In this document: piece after piece, positions 8,406 to 16,896 of the stretch
How positions within the stretch are numbered: position 1 is the first letter of the stretch
How the letters are laid out: each line of letters opens with the position of its first letter
Source of the DNA: an uncultured Spirochaetales bacterium
GTDB taxonomy: Bacteria > Spirochaetota > Spirochaetia > Sphaerochaetales > Sphaerochaetaceae
Direction: 5' to 3'
DNA length: 38,067 bases
NCBI GenBank assembly: GCA_949299185.1
Contig: CASFZR010000015.1
Span: forward strand, 1 to 38,067
The notes under the pieces: generated by a model
What the model saw: only the letters and a program-made list of their open reading frames with translations
The model's database searches: none
What the model was told of the DNA's origin: nothing
Position numbers and translations under genes: made by a program

Positions 8406-10130
8406 ATGAAGACGATAGATTACGTGAATACATGGTCCTTCCTCGATGAGTACAGGGGAAAGGAATTCCAGGGAAAGTGGCCTAATGTCAAGGAGATGTT
8501 CCACATCTCCGTGCTTCGCTATCCAGACAACAACTGCCTGCGGGCCTTCGCTCCCAAGGAGGAGCGCTTCACATACAGGGAGGCCGAGGAGAGGATCAAG
8601 GCCGTTGCCGCGGCGCTTATGGAGAGCGGGGTGAAGAAGGGCGATAAGATAGGCGTCTCAGGAAAGAACAGCCCCGAATGGGCGATCGCGTACTTCGGCG
8701 TCATCTACGCCGGTGCTATAGTGGTTCCCCTCGATTACCTTCTCAAGGATGGTGAGATGGAGCATCTTATGTCCTTCGGGGGCGTCTCTAGGCTCTTCAT
8801 TGATGCAGAGCGCATCGATTCCATCGACAAGGACGGCTCGCTTGGGATCACGAAGTACTCGCTGGAGCCCGGCTCCTCCTATCCCTTCGTCCTTGATATG
8901 AACGGAACGTACGTGGAGCCGGAGAGGGCGGATGGCTCGGATATCGCGGCGATCCTCTTCACCTCCGGTACCACCGGTACCCCTAAGGGCGTCATGCTCA
9001 CCCATGATAACCTCGTCTCCGATAACTACCTTGCACAGTCGAACATGAGGATCTACTCGACAGATGTCTTCTATGCCATCCTGCCGATCCATCATGCCTA
9101 TACGATGCTCGCGGTGCTTTACGAGGCGATGGGTGTCGGCGCGGAGGTCGTATTCGGCAAGAAGCTCGTTGTCTCCCAGATACTCCGTGAGCTGAAGGAG
9201 GGACAGGTCACGATGTTCCTGGCCGTGCCGATGCTCTTCAACAAGATGATCGCGGCGCTGATGAACGGCGTGAGGAAGAAGGGGATCGTACTCTATGGCA
9301 TCATCCGCGCCCTGATGGGGCTTTCCGGAGTGCTGAAGAAGATCCTCGGCATCAATGTCGGCAAGAGGATGTTCGGCTTCCTCCTCAGGAAGCTCTCCCT
9401 TGAGAGCAACCGCATCTGCATCTGCGGCGGCGGTCCGCTTCCCGCTTCCACGTTCAAGATGTTCAATGAGCTGGGAATAGACTTCGTGCAGGGCTATGGC
9501 CTGACGGAGACCAGCCCGATTACTCATCTCAATCCTGTTGATGCCTACCGTGAGACCTCGGTGGGAAAGAAGATCAAGGAATGCGAGGTGAGGATCGTCG
9601 ATCCCGACAGCGACGGGAACGGAACGATATACATCAAGGGACCTATGGTGATGAAGGGCTACTACAACAACCCTGAGGCTACCGCAGAGGTCCTTTCCGC
9701 CGATGGCTGGCTCAACACCGGCGATGTCGGGCATGAGGATGGCGATGGATACCTCTACCTCACGGGCCGCGCGAAGAACGTCATCGTCACCGAGGGAGGC
9801 AAGAACGTCTTTCCTGAGGAGATCGAGGATCACTTCCAGCTCTACGATGAGATCGATCAGGTCTGCATCATCGGCTATGAGCTGGATAAGTCGATGAAGA
9901 GCGAGGGCATCCGTCTGATAGCCTATCCTGCCGATTCGCTGAGAAAGAGCCTCAATGGCGACGCGGTCGCGATCGAGAAGAGGATCAACGAGATCGTCTC
10001 CGAGGTCAACAAGGAGCTTCAGTCCTATAAGAAGATCACCAAGGTCACCATAGCTGACGAGCCGCTTCCGATGACCAGCACCAAGAAGGTCAAGCGCTTT
10101 GAGGTCAAGGCTAAGTTCGACAAGGTTTGA
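8406..10130 (+). CDS. AMP-forming long-chain acyl-CoA synthetase, copy 1
   Basis: Activates a carboxylic acid, probably a fatty acid, to acyl-AMP and then acyl-CoA. The 574-residue ANL-superfamily protein has the P-loop TSGTTGTPKG (from about residue 186), GYGLTETSP (acyl-adenylate binding), NTGDVG, the hinge GRAKNVIVTEGGKN, and the catalytic lysine region PMTSTKKVKR near the C-terminus. The ATG at 8406 (AAGGAG upstream) aligns with the start of the paralogue next door; an in-frame ATG at 8301 would add 35 unrelated residues. Its downstream neighbour at 10227 is a close paralogue of the same length. Chain-length preference cannot be read from the sequence. Confidence 0.9.
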   Translation: MKTIDYVNTWSFLDEYRGKEFQGKWPNVKEMFHISVLRYPDNNCLRAFAPKEERFTYREAEERIKAVAAALMESGVKKGDKIGVSGKNSPEWAIAYFGVIYAGAIVVPLDYLLKDGEMEHLMSFGGVSRLFIDAERIDSIDKDGSLGITKYSLEPGSSYPFVLDMNGTYVEPERADGSDIAAILFTSGTTGTPKGVMLTHDNLVSDNYLAQSNMRIYSTDVFYAILPIHHAYTMLAVLYEAMGVGAEVVFGKKLVVSQILRELKEGQVTMFLAVPMLFNKMIAALMNGVRKKGIVLYGIIRALMGLSGVLKKILGINVGKRMFGFLLRKLSLESNRICICGGGPLPASTFKMFNELGIDFVQGYGLTETSPITHLNPVDAYRETSVGKKIKECEVRIVDPDSDGNGTIYIKGPMVMKGYYNNPEATAEVLSADGWLNTGDVGHEDGDGYLYLTGRAKNVIVTEGGKNVFPEEIEDHFQLYDEIDQVCIIGYELDKSMKSEGIRLIAYPADSLRKSLNGDAVAIEKRINEIVSEVNKELQSYKKITKVTIADEPLPMTSTKKVKRFEVKAKFDKV

Positions 10131-10172
10131 GAATCTGTCAGATAAGGCTTCTTTCTCCATGCCTTTATATGG

Positions 10173-10203
10173 TAGAATCCAGCATCCGTTCGCGCGGATG
10201 CTG
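10173..10203 (+). promoter_or_regulatory. -10-like box and strong hairpin in leader of second acyl-CoA ligase
   Basis: TAGAAT at 10173-10178 resembles a -10 box. It is followed at once by a perfect 9-bp inverted repeat, CAGCATCCG (10180-10188) and CGGATGCTG (10195-10203), with loop TTCGCG. No T run follows, so it is not a normal terminator. It sits at the expected transcription start and could be an operator or a 5' stabilising hairpin. Confidence 0.45.
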
Positions 10204-10226
10204 TATCTGATGGTGGGGTTTGTTCG

Positions 10227-11939
10227 ATGAAGAATGTTGAGTATCGCAATGCATGGGCCTTCCTCGATGAGTTCAGGGGAAGGGAGTTCGAGGGCATGTG
10301 GCCGGGGGTCACGGAGCTTTTCCATATCACTACGATGCGCTTCCCTGATAACGTCTGCTTCCGCTCCTTCGAGCCTGACAGGAGCCTGACCTACAAGGAG
10401 GCCTGGAGGCATGTCGAGGCGATAGCCGCGTATCTCGAGAAGGATGGGGTGAGGAAGGGCGATAAGATCGCGGTAATGGGCCATAACTCCTCTGAGTGGG
10501 CGCTTGCGTACTTCGCCATCATCCGTTCAGGCGCTATCGTCGTCCCTCTCGATAACCAGCTCAAGAGTTCCGAGGCGGAGCATTTCATGGAGTTCGGCGG
10601 CGTGACGAGGATCTTCGCAGAGCCTGAGCGCCTCGACACCCTCTCTGATTCACTGGTGAAGTACTCCCTCGAGGCATCCGAGCGCTATCCGTTCATCATG
10701 GATATGGATGGGGGAGTGCCGACGGTCAAGGCTGACAGGGGTGGCGAGGTCGCGGCGATCCTCTTCACCTCCGGTACCACCGGTACCCCTAAAGGCGTCA
10801 TGCTCACCCATGACAACCTCGTCTCAGACTGCCTCTTGACCCAGGCCAATCTCGAATTCCGCAGCACAGACAGGATCTACGCGATCCTCCCGTTGAGCCA
10901 TGCCTATACCATGGAGGCTGTGATCTATCAGGCGACAAGCACAGGAGGTGCCGTCGTCTTCGGCAAGAAGCTCGCGATGACGCGCATTATGAGCGAGCTG
11001 AAGGAGGGCGAGGTCACGATCCTCATGGCTGTGCCGATGCTATATAACAAGATGATCGCGGCGCTGATGAACGGCGTGAGGAAGAAGGGCATCATCGTAT
11101 ACGGCATCATCAGGGGGATGATGAAGGTCTCTGGCTTCCTGAAGATCACCACCGGGCGCAATGTCGGCAAGCGCATCTTCCGCTTCCTCTCCTCGAAGCT
11201 TTCCCTTGATAACGTCAGGCTCTGCATATCAGGAGGCGGTCCGCTTCCGACCTCTACCTTCCGCATGTTCAATGAGCTTGGCATAGACTTCGTGCAGGGC
11301 TATGGCCTGACGGAGGCCAGCCCGATCACCCACGTCAATCCCGTGGAGGCCTTCAGGCTTGAGTCGGTGGGTAAGAAGTTCCCGATGGAGGAGGTGAAGA
11401 TCATCGATCCAGACAGCGATGGCAATGGCGTCATCTGCATCAAGGGACCTATGGTGATGAAGGGCTACTACAACAACCCTGAGGCTACCGCAGAGGTCCT
11501 TTCCGCCGATGGCTGGCTCAATACCGGCGATGTGGGGCATCAGGATAAGGATGGCTATCTCTACCTTACCGGCCGCGCGAAGAACGTCATCATCACCGAG
11601 GGAGGCAAGAACGTCTTTCCTGAGGAGATCGAGGATCACTTCCAGCTTCATAGCGAGATCGAGCAGTGCTGCGTGATCGGCTATGTCAAGGATGCCGCGA
11701 GGAAGGCTGAGGGCATCGCCATGATCGTCGTGCCGTCTGAGGAGCTGATGAAGGGCGTCGGTTCCGATAAGGCTCTTGCCGAGAAGCGCGTGAATGAGAT
11801 CGTTGATGCGGTCAATCATGAGATCCAGCAGTACAAGAGGATAGACAAGGTCATCGTTGTCTATGAGCCGCTTCCGATGACCAGCACCAAGAAGGTCAAG
11901 CGCAATGACGTGAAGGCCCGCTTCGGAGGTATGCTATGA
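10227..11939 (+). CDS. AMP-forming long-chain acyl-CoA synthetase, copy 2
   Basis: A 570-residue paralogue of the preceding gene, with the same order of motifs: P-loop TSGTTGTPKG (about 181-190), GYGLTEASP, NTGDVGHQD, GRAKNVIITEGGKN and PMTSTKKVKR. The proteins agree along their full length, and parts of the DNA are identical (see findings), so they arose by tandem duplication. GYGLTEASP replaces GYGLTETSP of copy 1, a conservative change. The ATG at 10227 has GGTGGGG upstream. The stop is overlapped by the yhbY start, so the two are translationally coupled. Confidence 0.9.
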   Translation: MKNVEYRNAWAFLDEFRGREFEGMWPGVTELFHITTMRFPDNVCFRSFEPDRSLTYKEAWRHVEAIAAYLEKDGVRKGDKIAVMGHNSSEWALAYFAIIRSGAIVVPLDNQLKSSEAEHFMEFGGVTRIFAEPERLDTLSDSLVKYSLEASERYPFIMDMDGGVPTVKADRGGEVAAILFTSGTTGTPKGVMLTHDNLVSDCLLTQANLEFRSTDRIYAILPLSHAYTMEAVIYQATSTGGAVVFGKKLAMTRIMSELKEGEVTILMAVPMLYNKMIAALMNGVRKKGIIVYGIIRGMMKVSGFLKITTGRNVGKRIFRFLSSKLSLDNVRLCISGGGPLPTSTFRMFNELGIDFVQGYGLTEASPITHVNPVEAFRLESVGKKFPMEEVKIIDPDSDGNGVICIKGPMVMKGYYNNPEATAEVLSADGWLNTGDVGHQDKDGYLYLTGRAKNVIITEGGKNVFPEEIEDHFQLHSEIEQCCVIGYVKDAARKAEGIAMIVVPSEELMKGVGSDKALAEKRVNEIVDAVNHEIQQYKRIDKVIVVYEPLPMTSTKKVKRNDVKARFGGML

Positions 11940-12232
11940 TCGCGATGAAGAGCAAGGACAGGGCGTTCCTGCGCTCTGAGGCACAGACTCTCAGTCCTGT
12001 GGTATATGTCGGAAAGAGCGGCCTTACGGATGCCGTCATAGCCGCCCTGGATCAGGCGCTTGATGCCCATGAGCTGGTTAAGGTGCGCTTCCAGGCCTCG
12101 AAGGATGAGGTGGATGGGATATCCCGGTCGCTGGAGGAGTCAACTGACTCGACGCTTATCGCCGTCACCGGCTTCACCTCGGTGTTCTATCGTCGCTCGG
12201 CTGACCCTGATAAGAGGCGCTACCGTATCTGA
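11936..12232 (+). CDS. yhbY: YhbY family (CRM domain) RNA-binding protein
   Basis: A 98-residue single CRM-domain protein. Bacterial YhbY associates with pre-50S ribosomal particles. The family's GxxG RNA-binding loop is seen as YVGKSGLTD near residues 24-32, and the fold continues through LVKVRF and LIAVTGFTSVFYRR. The ATG at 11936 has GGAGG six bases upstream and overlaps the stop of the acyl-CoA ligase. A second in-frame ATG at 11945 is possible. Its 3' end overlaps the convergent AraC-type gene by 59 bases. Confidence 0.88.
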   Translation: MIAMKSKDRAFLRSEAQTLSPVVYVGKSGLTDAVIAALDQALDAHELVKVRFQASKDEVDGISRSLEESTDSTLIAVTGFTSVFYRRSADPDKRRYRI

Positions 12233-13109
12233 TTGCCCTCTGCTGCCTCTTCTTCCTGTATTCCCTAGGGCTCTCTCCTGCGTAGGCTGAGAAGGAGGAG
12301 GAGAAGAGGGTCGGGGAGGAGTATCCCACCGATTCCGCGATATCCACGATGCTGCTACTGCTGCTTGAGAGCATCTGCTTTGCCCTCTCCATCCTCATCT
12401 CCCTTATCTTCCAGCCAGGAGAGACGCCGTAGATCTCGTGGCATATGCGCGTGAGCTGGGCCCTTGAGCAGTTCATCGCCGAGCAGAGCCTTGAGACGTT
12501 CCACTCCTGGTCAAGAGATCCTGATATCTCATTCCAGAGGCTCTCCATCCTCGATCTCACCCGCGCCTTCTCCTCTGACTCTCCTGAGCTGAAGAGCCTC
12601 CTGAGCAGCTGCAGCAGTAGCCGTTCCGCAAGCTCTATCGTCTCTGAGCTATCGCTGGTGCAATGGAGGTCCTCCCTGAGGATGCATGAGGCAAGCTCCC
12701 TGTATAGCGAGACCTCCTGCATACGGTATACCTTCCAGTCGAACTCCTCGCTGGCGAGTATCGATGATGAGGCGTAGAACGTGAGCCAGAGATGCTCCCA
12801 GGGCTCCGGTCCGACCGTTTCCTCCCTGTGTCCCTGCCCATTGGGGGAAGAGACGAAGATCTCCCCCTCGCCGACCTCGAAGGCCGTACCGTCCTCAAGC
12901 GTGAAGCGTCCTCTTCCCGAGAGCGTGATTACGATGACGGAGAAGCCTCTCCTCTTCGGCCGCTCCACCCAGAATCCCACATCATGATGGCCATAGCCGC
13001 CTTGCTTGAGAAGCGCCTGCGCGAATGGATACGCCTCCACGATCCTCCCTGACAGATGCCACCTCTCAAGGCTGGTGACGCTGTGGATGATCTCCTTGCG
13101 AAACTGCAT
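12174..13109 (-). CDS. AraC-family transcriptional regulator
   Basis: 311 residues. The N-terminal cupin-like sensor domain (about 20-150) includes the stretch 'GRGRFTLEDGTAFEVGEGEI'. The C-terminal AraC DNA-binding domain has two helix-turn-helix motifs, about 203-232 (WNVSRLCSAMNCSRAQLTRI) and 252-285 (IVDIAESVGYSSPTLFSSSF). AraC regulators of this layout usually sense a sugar. It is divergent from the ABC import operon starting at 13223, with paired direct repeats between them, so it probably activates that operon. The ATG at 13109 is preferred over TTG 13133; neither has a good ribosome site. The last 17 residues follow the HTH and are encoded in the overlap with yhbY. Confidence 0.9.
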   Translation of the reverse strand: MQFRKEIIHSVTSLERWHLSGRIVEAYPFAQALLKQGGYGHHDVGFWVERPKRRGFSVIVITLSGRGRFTLEDGTAFEVGEGEIFVSSPNGQGHREETVGPEPWEHLWLTFYASSSILASEEFDWKVYRMQEVSLYRELASCILREDLHCTSDSSETIELAERLLLQLLRRLFSSGESEEKARVRSRMESLWNEISGSLDQEWNVSRLCSAMNCSRAQLTRICHEIYGVSPGWKIREMRMERAKQMLSSSSSSIVDIAESVGYSSPTLFSSSFSAYAGESPREYRKKRQQRAIRYGSASYQGQPSDDRTPR

Positions 13110-13139
13110 GTTTCCATGATAGCACAGTCTCAAAGATGC

Positions 13140-13190
13140 TACAAATCCTGAAGTTCTCGTTACAAATAGGTAAGGAATATCCTATATGAT
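13140..13190 (+). promoter_or_regulatory. AraC-type operator repeats and promoter of the ABC import operon
   Basis: TACAAAT occurs at 13140-13146 and again at 13161-13167, a direct repeat with 21-bp spacing (two helical turns). This is the arrangement AraC-family proteins typically use. A -10-like TATGAT lies at 13185-13190, 17 bp past the second repeat, so the repeat would overlap or replace the -35 element, as in class II activation. The regulator gene is transcribed away on the other side. Confidence 0.55.
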
Positions 13191-13222
13191 TTGGTATCAT
13201 CAGGTGTATTTCGGAGGCGTTG

Positions 13223-13801
13223 ATGGAAAATTTCCCATATGATCCATGGCAGAAGTGCAAGACGATAAGCGGGCTTGCGGCGGACCTCGTGATCTCGGCT
13301 CTTCAGAAGGAGATCAGGAGAGGGCATGAGGAGAACGCGGCGACGCTGGCGTATGAGATGCTGATCACCAGCGAGGACATGGAGAACTATCTCTGGTACC
13401 GCCTGCGCACGATAAGCGTTGAGGACGTGGGCTTCGGCGATACGTTCGCGCCCGTGCTGATCGGGCAGCTCGATACGATGAGGAGGCTCGTGCCGACCCA
13501 TGACGGGGACAGGTATCTCCTGGCCATCCATGCGGTGCGCTATCTCTGCAAGGCGCGGAAGGACCGCTCGAGCGATGAGATGCTCAACTGGATCATGAAG
13601 GAGTACAAGGCCGGCAACCTCAGGCCTGAGATCCCAGACTACGCGATCGACAAGCATACCCTCCAGGGCCAGATGGAAGGCCGCACTGAGGATGATTTCT
13701 ATGCTGAGGGGTCGAAGGTCTACCCGGAGTGGGAGGGCCGCGACAAGACATACAGGGAGAGGATACTGAAGATCCTGGAGTCCCAGAAGAAACAGGGTTG
13801 A
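13223..13801 (+). CDS. Stand-alone RarA/MgsA C-terminal-domain-like protein, copy 1
   Basis: A 192-residue protein of no assigned function. Its pattern matches the C-terminal helical oligomerisation domain of the clamp-loader-like ATPase RarA (MgsA): a paired-helix start around ALQKEIRRGHEENAA (residues 26-40), the hallmark RLRTISVEDVGFGD (60-73; RarA proteins have RLIRIASEDIG), a KDRSSDE stretch where RarA has KSN, and EIPDYAIDKHT (136-146) where RarA has PVPxHLRNAPT. The AAA+ ATPase domain of RarA is entirely missing. It has no signal peptide. ATG 13223 has GGAGG five bases upstream. It is the first gene of the import operon, and its stop overlaps the binding protein's ribosome site. A paralogue closes the transporter block. 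Confidence 0.72.
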   Translation: MENFPYDPWQKCKTISGLAADLVISALQKEIRRGHEENAATLAYEMLITSEDMENYLWYRLRTISVEDVGFGDTFAPVLIGQLDTMRRLVPTHDGDRYLLAIHAVRYLCKARKDRSSDEMLNWIMKEYKAGNLRPEIPDYAIDKHTLQGQMEGRTEDDFYAEGSKVYPEWEGRDKTYRERILKILESQKKQG

Positions 13802-13812
13802 GGAGGAGAAAG

Positions 13813-15126
13813 ATGAGAAGATCAGCTCTTACCGTACTCGTTGCGCTTCTTGCGATTTCGATGGCATTTGCCGGTGGAAGCAGTGAGAAGAACGCTGAGT
13901 CCGACCAGAGGGTCGTTACCACAGTCTGCAGGGCATCCTATGCCAATGAGGTGTGGTATAACGAGATGAACAAGGCCTTCGAGGAGGAGACCGGTATCCA
14001 TGTCGTCGTCCAGCCGACGCCGGGTAACGACGCGGACCATGACGCGAAGGTGAATATCGACCTGACGGCCGGAAGCACCATCGATGTCATCCCGTCGCTC
14101 GGGCCAAGGTACTACGCAGCCAGGGTCGAGGCAGGATTCTTCGTTCCGCTCAGGGAACTGGTCGAGGGCGAGGGAATCAACGCGGAGGAGAAGTTCGGCG
14201 CCAACCTTCCTGTAGAGGAGGATGGGGACTACTATTCGCTTCCTTCGAAGATCGAGGCTTACTGCGTGTTCTATAACAAGGATCTCTTCGACAAGGCCGG
14301 AGTCCCGTATCCATCGACGACCGAGCCTTGGACCTGGGAGGACTATAAGGAGGTCGCCATCGCCCTCTCCGATGCCGGTGCTGGTGTCTACGGCTCATTC
14401 ATGAACGCCGAGAACCCATGGATCATCATCTCCTCCGTGCAGAAGGAGGATCCGTTCTATACGGAGGATGGAACCTGTAATTTCGATACTCCTGTCCGCC
14501 GCGAGGCAATCGAGTGGTTCTATGATATGACCCATGAGCTTGGCTGTCAGATGCCTGTCTCTGAGATCATGAACGAGAACGTCTCCTGGAACTACTATGC
14601 GATGGCTGGAGATCATCTCGCGATGTTCTCTCAGGGCAACTGGTTCACCAGGCTCCTCAACAGCCAGGCTGACTATCCTAGGGACTGGAAGTACGGCATT
14701 GCCAGGACTCCGGCTCCTGAGGGCTATGACAACAACATCGTCAGTGCTGCGTACAACTCGATCAACGTCAACGCGGAGCATCCAGAGGAAGCTCTTGAGT
14801 ACGTCATCTGGCTCTCCGAGAACCAGTGGAAGTTCGAGGGCGGAATCCCTGCATACGCAGAGATGACGGAAGAGGACCGGGAGATCGCGTTCGGATCGAT
14901 CGCAGAGGCCTCTGACGGGCAGATCACCGTAGATGATCTCTACAACTGCCTCGTAAACAACGGCATGGGCGCCGTCCAGTCCGATATCATCGGAGTCGCC
15001 GCTGATGAGTACAACAGGATCGCCAACGAGGAGCTTCAGGCATACTTCCTTGACCTGCAGGACCTCGATACCGCGATGGCAAACATCACAAGGCGCGTTA
15101 ACGAAGCTATAGAGAGCTATATGTGA
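13813..15126 (+). CDS. Extracellular solute-binding protein, carbohydrate ABC family (family 1)
   Basis: A 437-residue binding protein with an N-terminal signal peptide ending in MAFAGGSSEK. There is no lipobox cysteine, the same style as PstS in this window. The mature part reads like a MalE/UgpB-type receptor: 'FEEETGIHVVVQPTPG', the 'YYSLPSKIEAYCVFYNKDLFDKAG' type segment, and a tryptophan- and tyrosine-rich second lobe typical of sugar stacking. The ATG at 13813 has an AGGAGGAG ribosome site; the in-frame ATG at 13729 lies inside the previous gene. Two permeases follow after a hairpin. The substrate is unknown; the linked phosphodiesterase hints at a phosphodiester or phospho-sugar. Confidence 0.9.
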   Translation: MRRSALTVLVALLAISMAFAGGSSEKNAESDQRVVTTVCRASYANEVWYNEMNKAFEEETGIHVVVQPTPGNDADHDAKVNIDLTAGSTIDVIPSLGPRYYAARVEAGFFVPLRELVEGEGINAEEKFGANLPVEEDGDYYSLPSKIEAYCVFYNKDLFDKAGVPYPSTTEPWTWEDYKEVAIALSDAGAGVYGSFMNAENPWIIISSVQKEDPFYTEDGTCNFDTPVRREAIEWFYDMTHELGCQMPVSEIMNENVSWNYYAMAGDHLAMFSQGNWFTRLLNSQADYPRDWKYGIARTPAPEGYDNNIVSAAYNSINVNAEHPEEALEYVIWLSENQWKFEGGIPAYAEMTEEDREIAFGSIAEASDGQITVDDLYNCLVNNGMGAVQSDIIGVAADEYNRIANEELQAYFLDLQDLDTAMANITRRVNEAIESYM

Positions 15127-15133
15127 TTATGAC

Positions 15134-15156
15134 CGGCCTCCACTCTGTGGGGGCCG
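15134..15156 (+). terminator. Intra-operon hairpin between binding protein and permease genes
   Basis: A 10-bp stem, CGGCCTCCAC (15134-15143) with GTGGGGGCCG (15147-15156), one G-T pair and a TCT loop, followed by only a short T-rich stretch. Such stem-loops after binding-protein genes usually protect the upstream mRNA or attenuate read-through, so the receptor is made in excess over the permeases. Confidence 0.65.
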
Positions 15157-15177
15157 CTTTGATTTCCCATTAGATAG

Positions 15178-16080
15178 ATGAGTAAAAGCAGACTTTCTAA
15201 GAGCGGAAGGAGAGATGAGAGGACCGGTTATCTGATGGTCCTTCCTTTCGTTATCATGTTTGCCGTCTTCAAGCTCTATCCGATGCTCTATGGCATCCTG
15301 GTGAGCTTCTGGAAGCGCAATTCGCTCCGTACCCGCGCCTCCACGGACTTCGCGGGTCTCGATAACTACATAACGGCCATACAGACCTCTACGGTCTGGA
15401 CATCGTTTTTACATTCGATCATCTTCTCGGTGATATACGTCATCCTGGTGATGATCCTCGGCTTCATCATCGCCGTCCTGTTCAACAGGCGCTTTGCCGG
15501 CCGTACCGCCGTCAGGACGATGTTCTACATGCCCTATGTCACGAACATGATCGCCGTAGGCATCGTGTTCAAGTACATGCTCAATCCGACGCATGGTCCT
15601 GTCAACGCGCTATGGCGCCTCTTCGGGAGCGCAGGGCCCCAGTGGTTCAACAGCCCGTATCTCGCGCTTCCCACCGCCACGGTGGTCGCTGTCTGGGCGG
15701 CCCTTGCCTTCGTCATCATCACGATACTCGCCGCGCTCCAGGATGTCCCTGAGGAGCTCTTCGAGGTCGCTGAGATCGAGGGTGCAGGAAGGCTGCAGAG
15801 GATCCGCTATGTCATCCTGCCGATGATAGCGCCGACCTTGTTCATGCTCCTGACGATCTGCATCATCAACTCGTTCCGCAACTACACCACGATCGTCGCC
15901 CTGACGAACGGCGGTCCGGGAACGGCATCGAGGGTGCTGTCGCTGCAGATCTACGAGGACGCGTTCACATACGCCAAGTACGGGGTGGCATCCGCGGAGG
16001 GCGTGCTGTTCGCCGCGTTCATAATCGCGATCAACGCGATCGTCTCGAAAGTGAGGTCAAGATGCCTGGAAAGACTATAG
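15178..16080 (+). CDS. Carbohydrate ABC transporter permease, MalF/UgpA type
   Basis: A 300-residue integral membrane protein with about six helices. The ATPase-coupling EAA loop is visible as 'LFEVAEIEGAGRLQRIRYVI', and a 'NGGPGTASRVL' segment near the end is typical of MalF/UgpA permeases. It starts at ATG 15178 without a convincing ribosome site, which fits reduced expression after the hairpin. Its 3' end overlaps the second permease by 19 bases. The two permeases should form a heterodimer that takes solute from the binding protein at 13813. Confidence 0.9.
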   Translation: MSKSRLSKSGRRDERTGYLMVLPFVIMFAVFKLYPMLYGILVSFWKRNSLRTRASTDFAGLDNYITAIQTSTVWTSFLHSIIFSVIYVILVMILGFIIAVLFNRRFAGRTAVRTMFYMPYVTNMIAVGIVFKYMLNPTHGPVNALWRLFGSAGPQWFNSPYLALPTATVVAVWAALAFVIITILAALQDVPEELFEVAEIEGAGRLQRIRYVILPMIAPTLFMLLTICIINSFRNYTTIVALTNGGPGTASRVLSLQIYEDAFTYAKYGVASAEGVLFAAFIIAINAIVSKVRSRCLERL

Positions 16081-16892
16081 AGAATAAGGGAAGGACCATG
16101 GTCTTCACCATCGTCATGTGGATCCTCGCCCTGCTGATGGTCATGCCTTTCGTGATGATGGTGATCATATCGTTCCGCACGCAGGGTGAGGCGTATGAGC
16201 CGATCTTCGCTCCCTTCACCCCGATACTCCGCAACTACGAGCAGGTGCTAGGGCATGAGAACTTCATCGACTGGTATACCAATACCTTCGAGACGGTGGT
16301 GATAACGATAGCGATACGCCTTCTGGTGACGCTTCCGGCGGCCTATTCGTTCAGCAGGATACGCTTCCGCGGCTCTAGGCTGATCATGGCCGTGCTGATG
16401 GCTACGCTGATGGTGCCGGGAGAGACGACGATGGTGCCGAGGTACCTCTACTTCAGCAACATCCATCTCCTAGACAGCATGTGGGTCATAATCCTCCCTG
16501 AGATAAGCGAGGTCTTCTACCTGATGCTCATGTCGGAGTTCTTCCGCTCCATACCCGAGGATCTCTCGGAGGCGGCGAAGATAGACGGGCTGGGGCACTG
16601 GAAGATCCTCCTGACGATCTTCATACCGCTCTCAGGTCCCGCGATTGCGACCACGGTGCTGTTCAGCTTCATCAACATATGGAACAACTTTCTTGATCCA
16701 TATCTCTTCATCAGCTCGATCGACCATCAGCTGATAACCCCGGCCCTGCGCTTCTTCCAGGGAAGGGGAGGCGCGGACGTGCCTGTCCAGCTTGCCGGCG
16801 CGTCGGTTGCGACGATACCTATAATCGTGCTTTTCATATTTACCCAGAAGTACTTCGTTGCCGGAGTATCATCTTCTGGAATAAAGGGGTGA
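16062..16892 (+). CDS. Carbohydrate ABC transporter permease, MalG/UgpE type
   Basis: A 276-residue partner permease with six predicted helices. It has an EAA loop (LSEAAKIDGLGHWKILLTIFIPLSGP) and a family-typical LMVPGETTMVPRYL segment. It begins inside the 3' end of the first permease gene. No ATPase gene is present in the operon, as is common for carbohydrate importers that share one MsmK/MsiK-type ATPase encoded elsewhere. Five bases separate its stop from the next start. Confidence 0.9.
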   Translation: MPGKTIENKGRTMVFTIVMWILALLMVMPFVMMVIISFRTQGEAYEPIFAPFTPILRNYEQVLGHENFIDWYTNTFETVVITIAIRLLVTLPAAYSFSRIRFRGSRLIMAVLMATLMVPGETTMVPRYLYFSNIHLLDSMWVIILPEISEVFYLMLMSEFFRSIPEDLSEAAKIDGLGHWKILLTIFIPLSGPAIATTVLFSFINIWNNFLDPYLFISSIDHQLITPALRFFQGRGGADVPVQLAGASVATIPIIVLFIFTQKYFVAGVSSSGIKG

Positions 16893-16896
16893 TAGA

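Noticed and set aside
8658..10484. 608-residue open frame on the minus strand across the acyl-CoA ligase pair
   Set aside because: It is exactly antisense to two well-supported ligase genes, is rich in Asp, His, Leu and Arg as expected of a shadow frame at high GC, and has no recognisable motif.
12847..13052. Short plus-strand frames antisense to the AraC-type gene
   Set aside because: Shadow frames without ribosome sites or family signatures.
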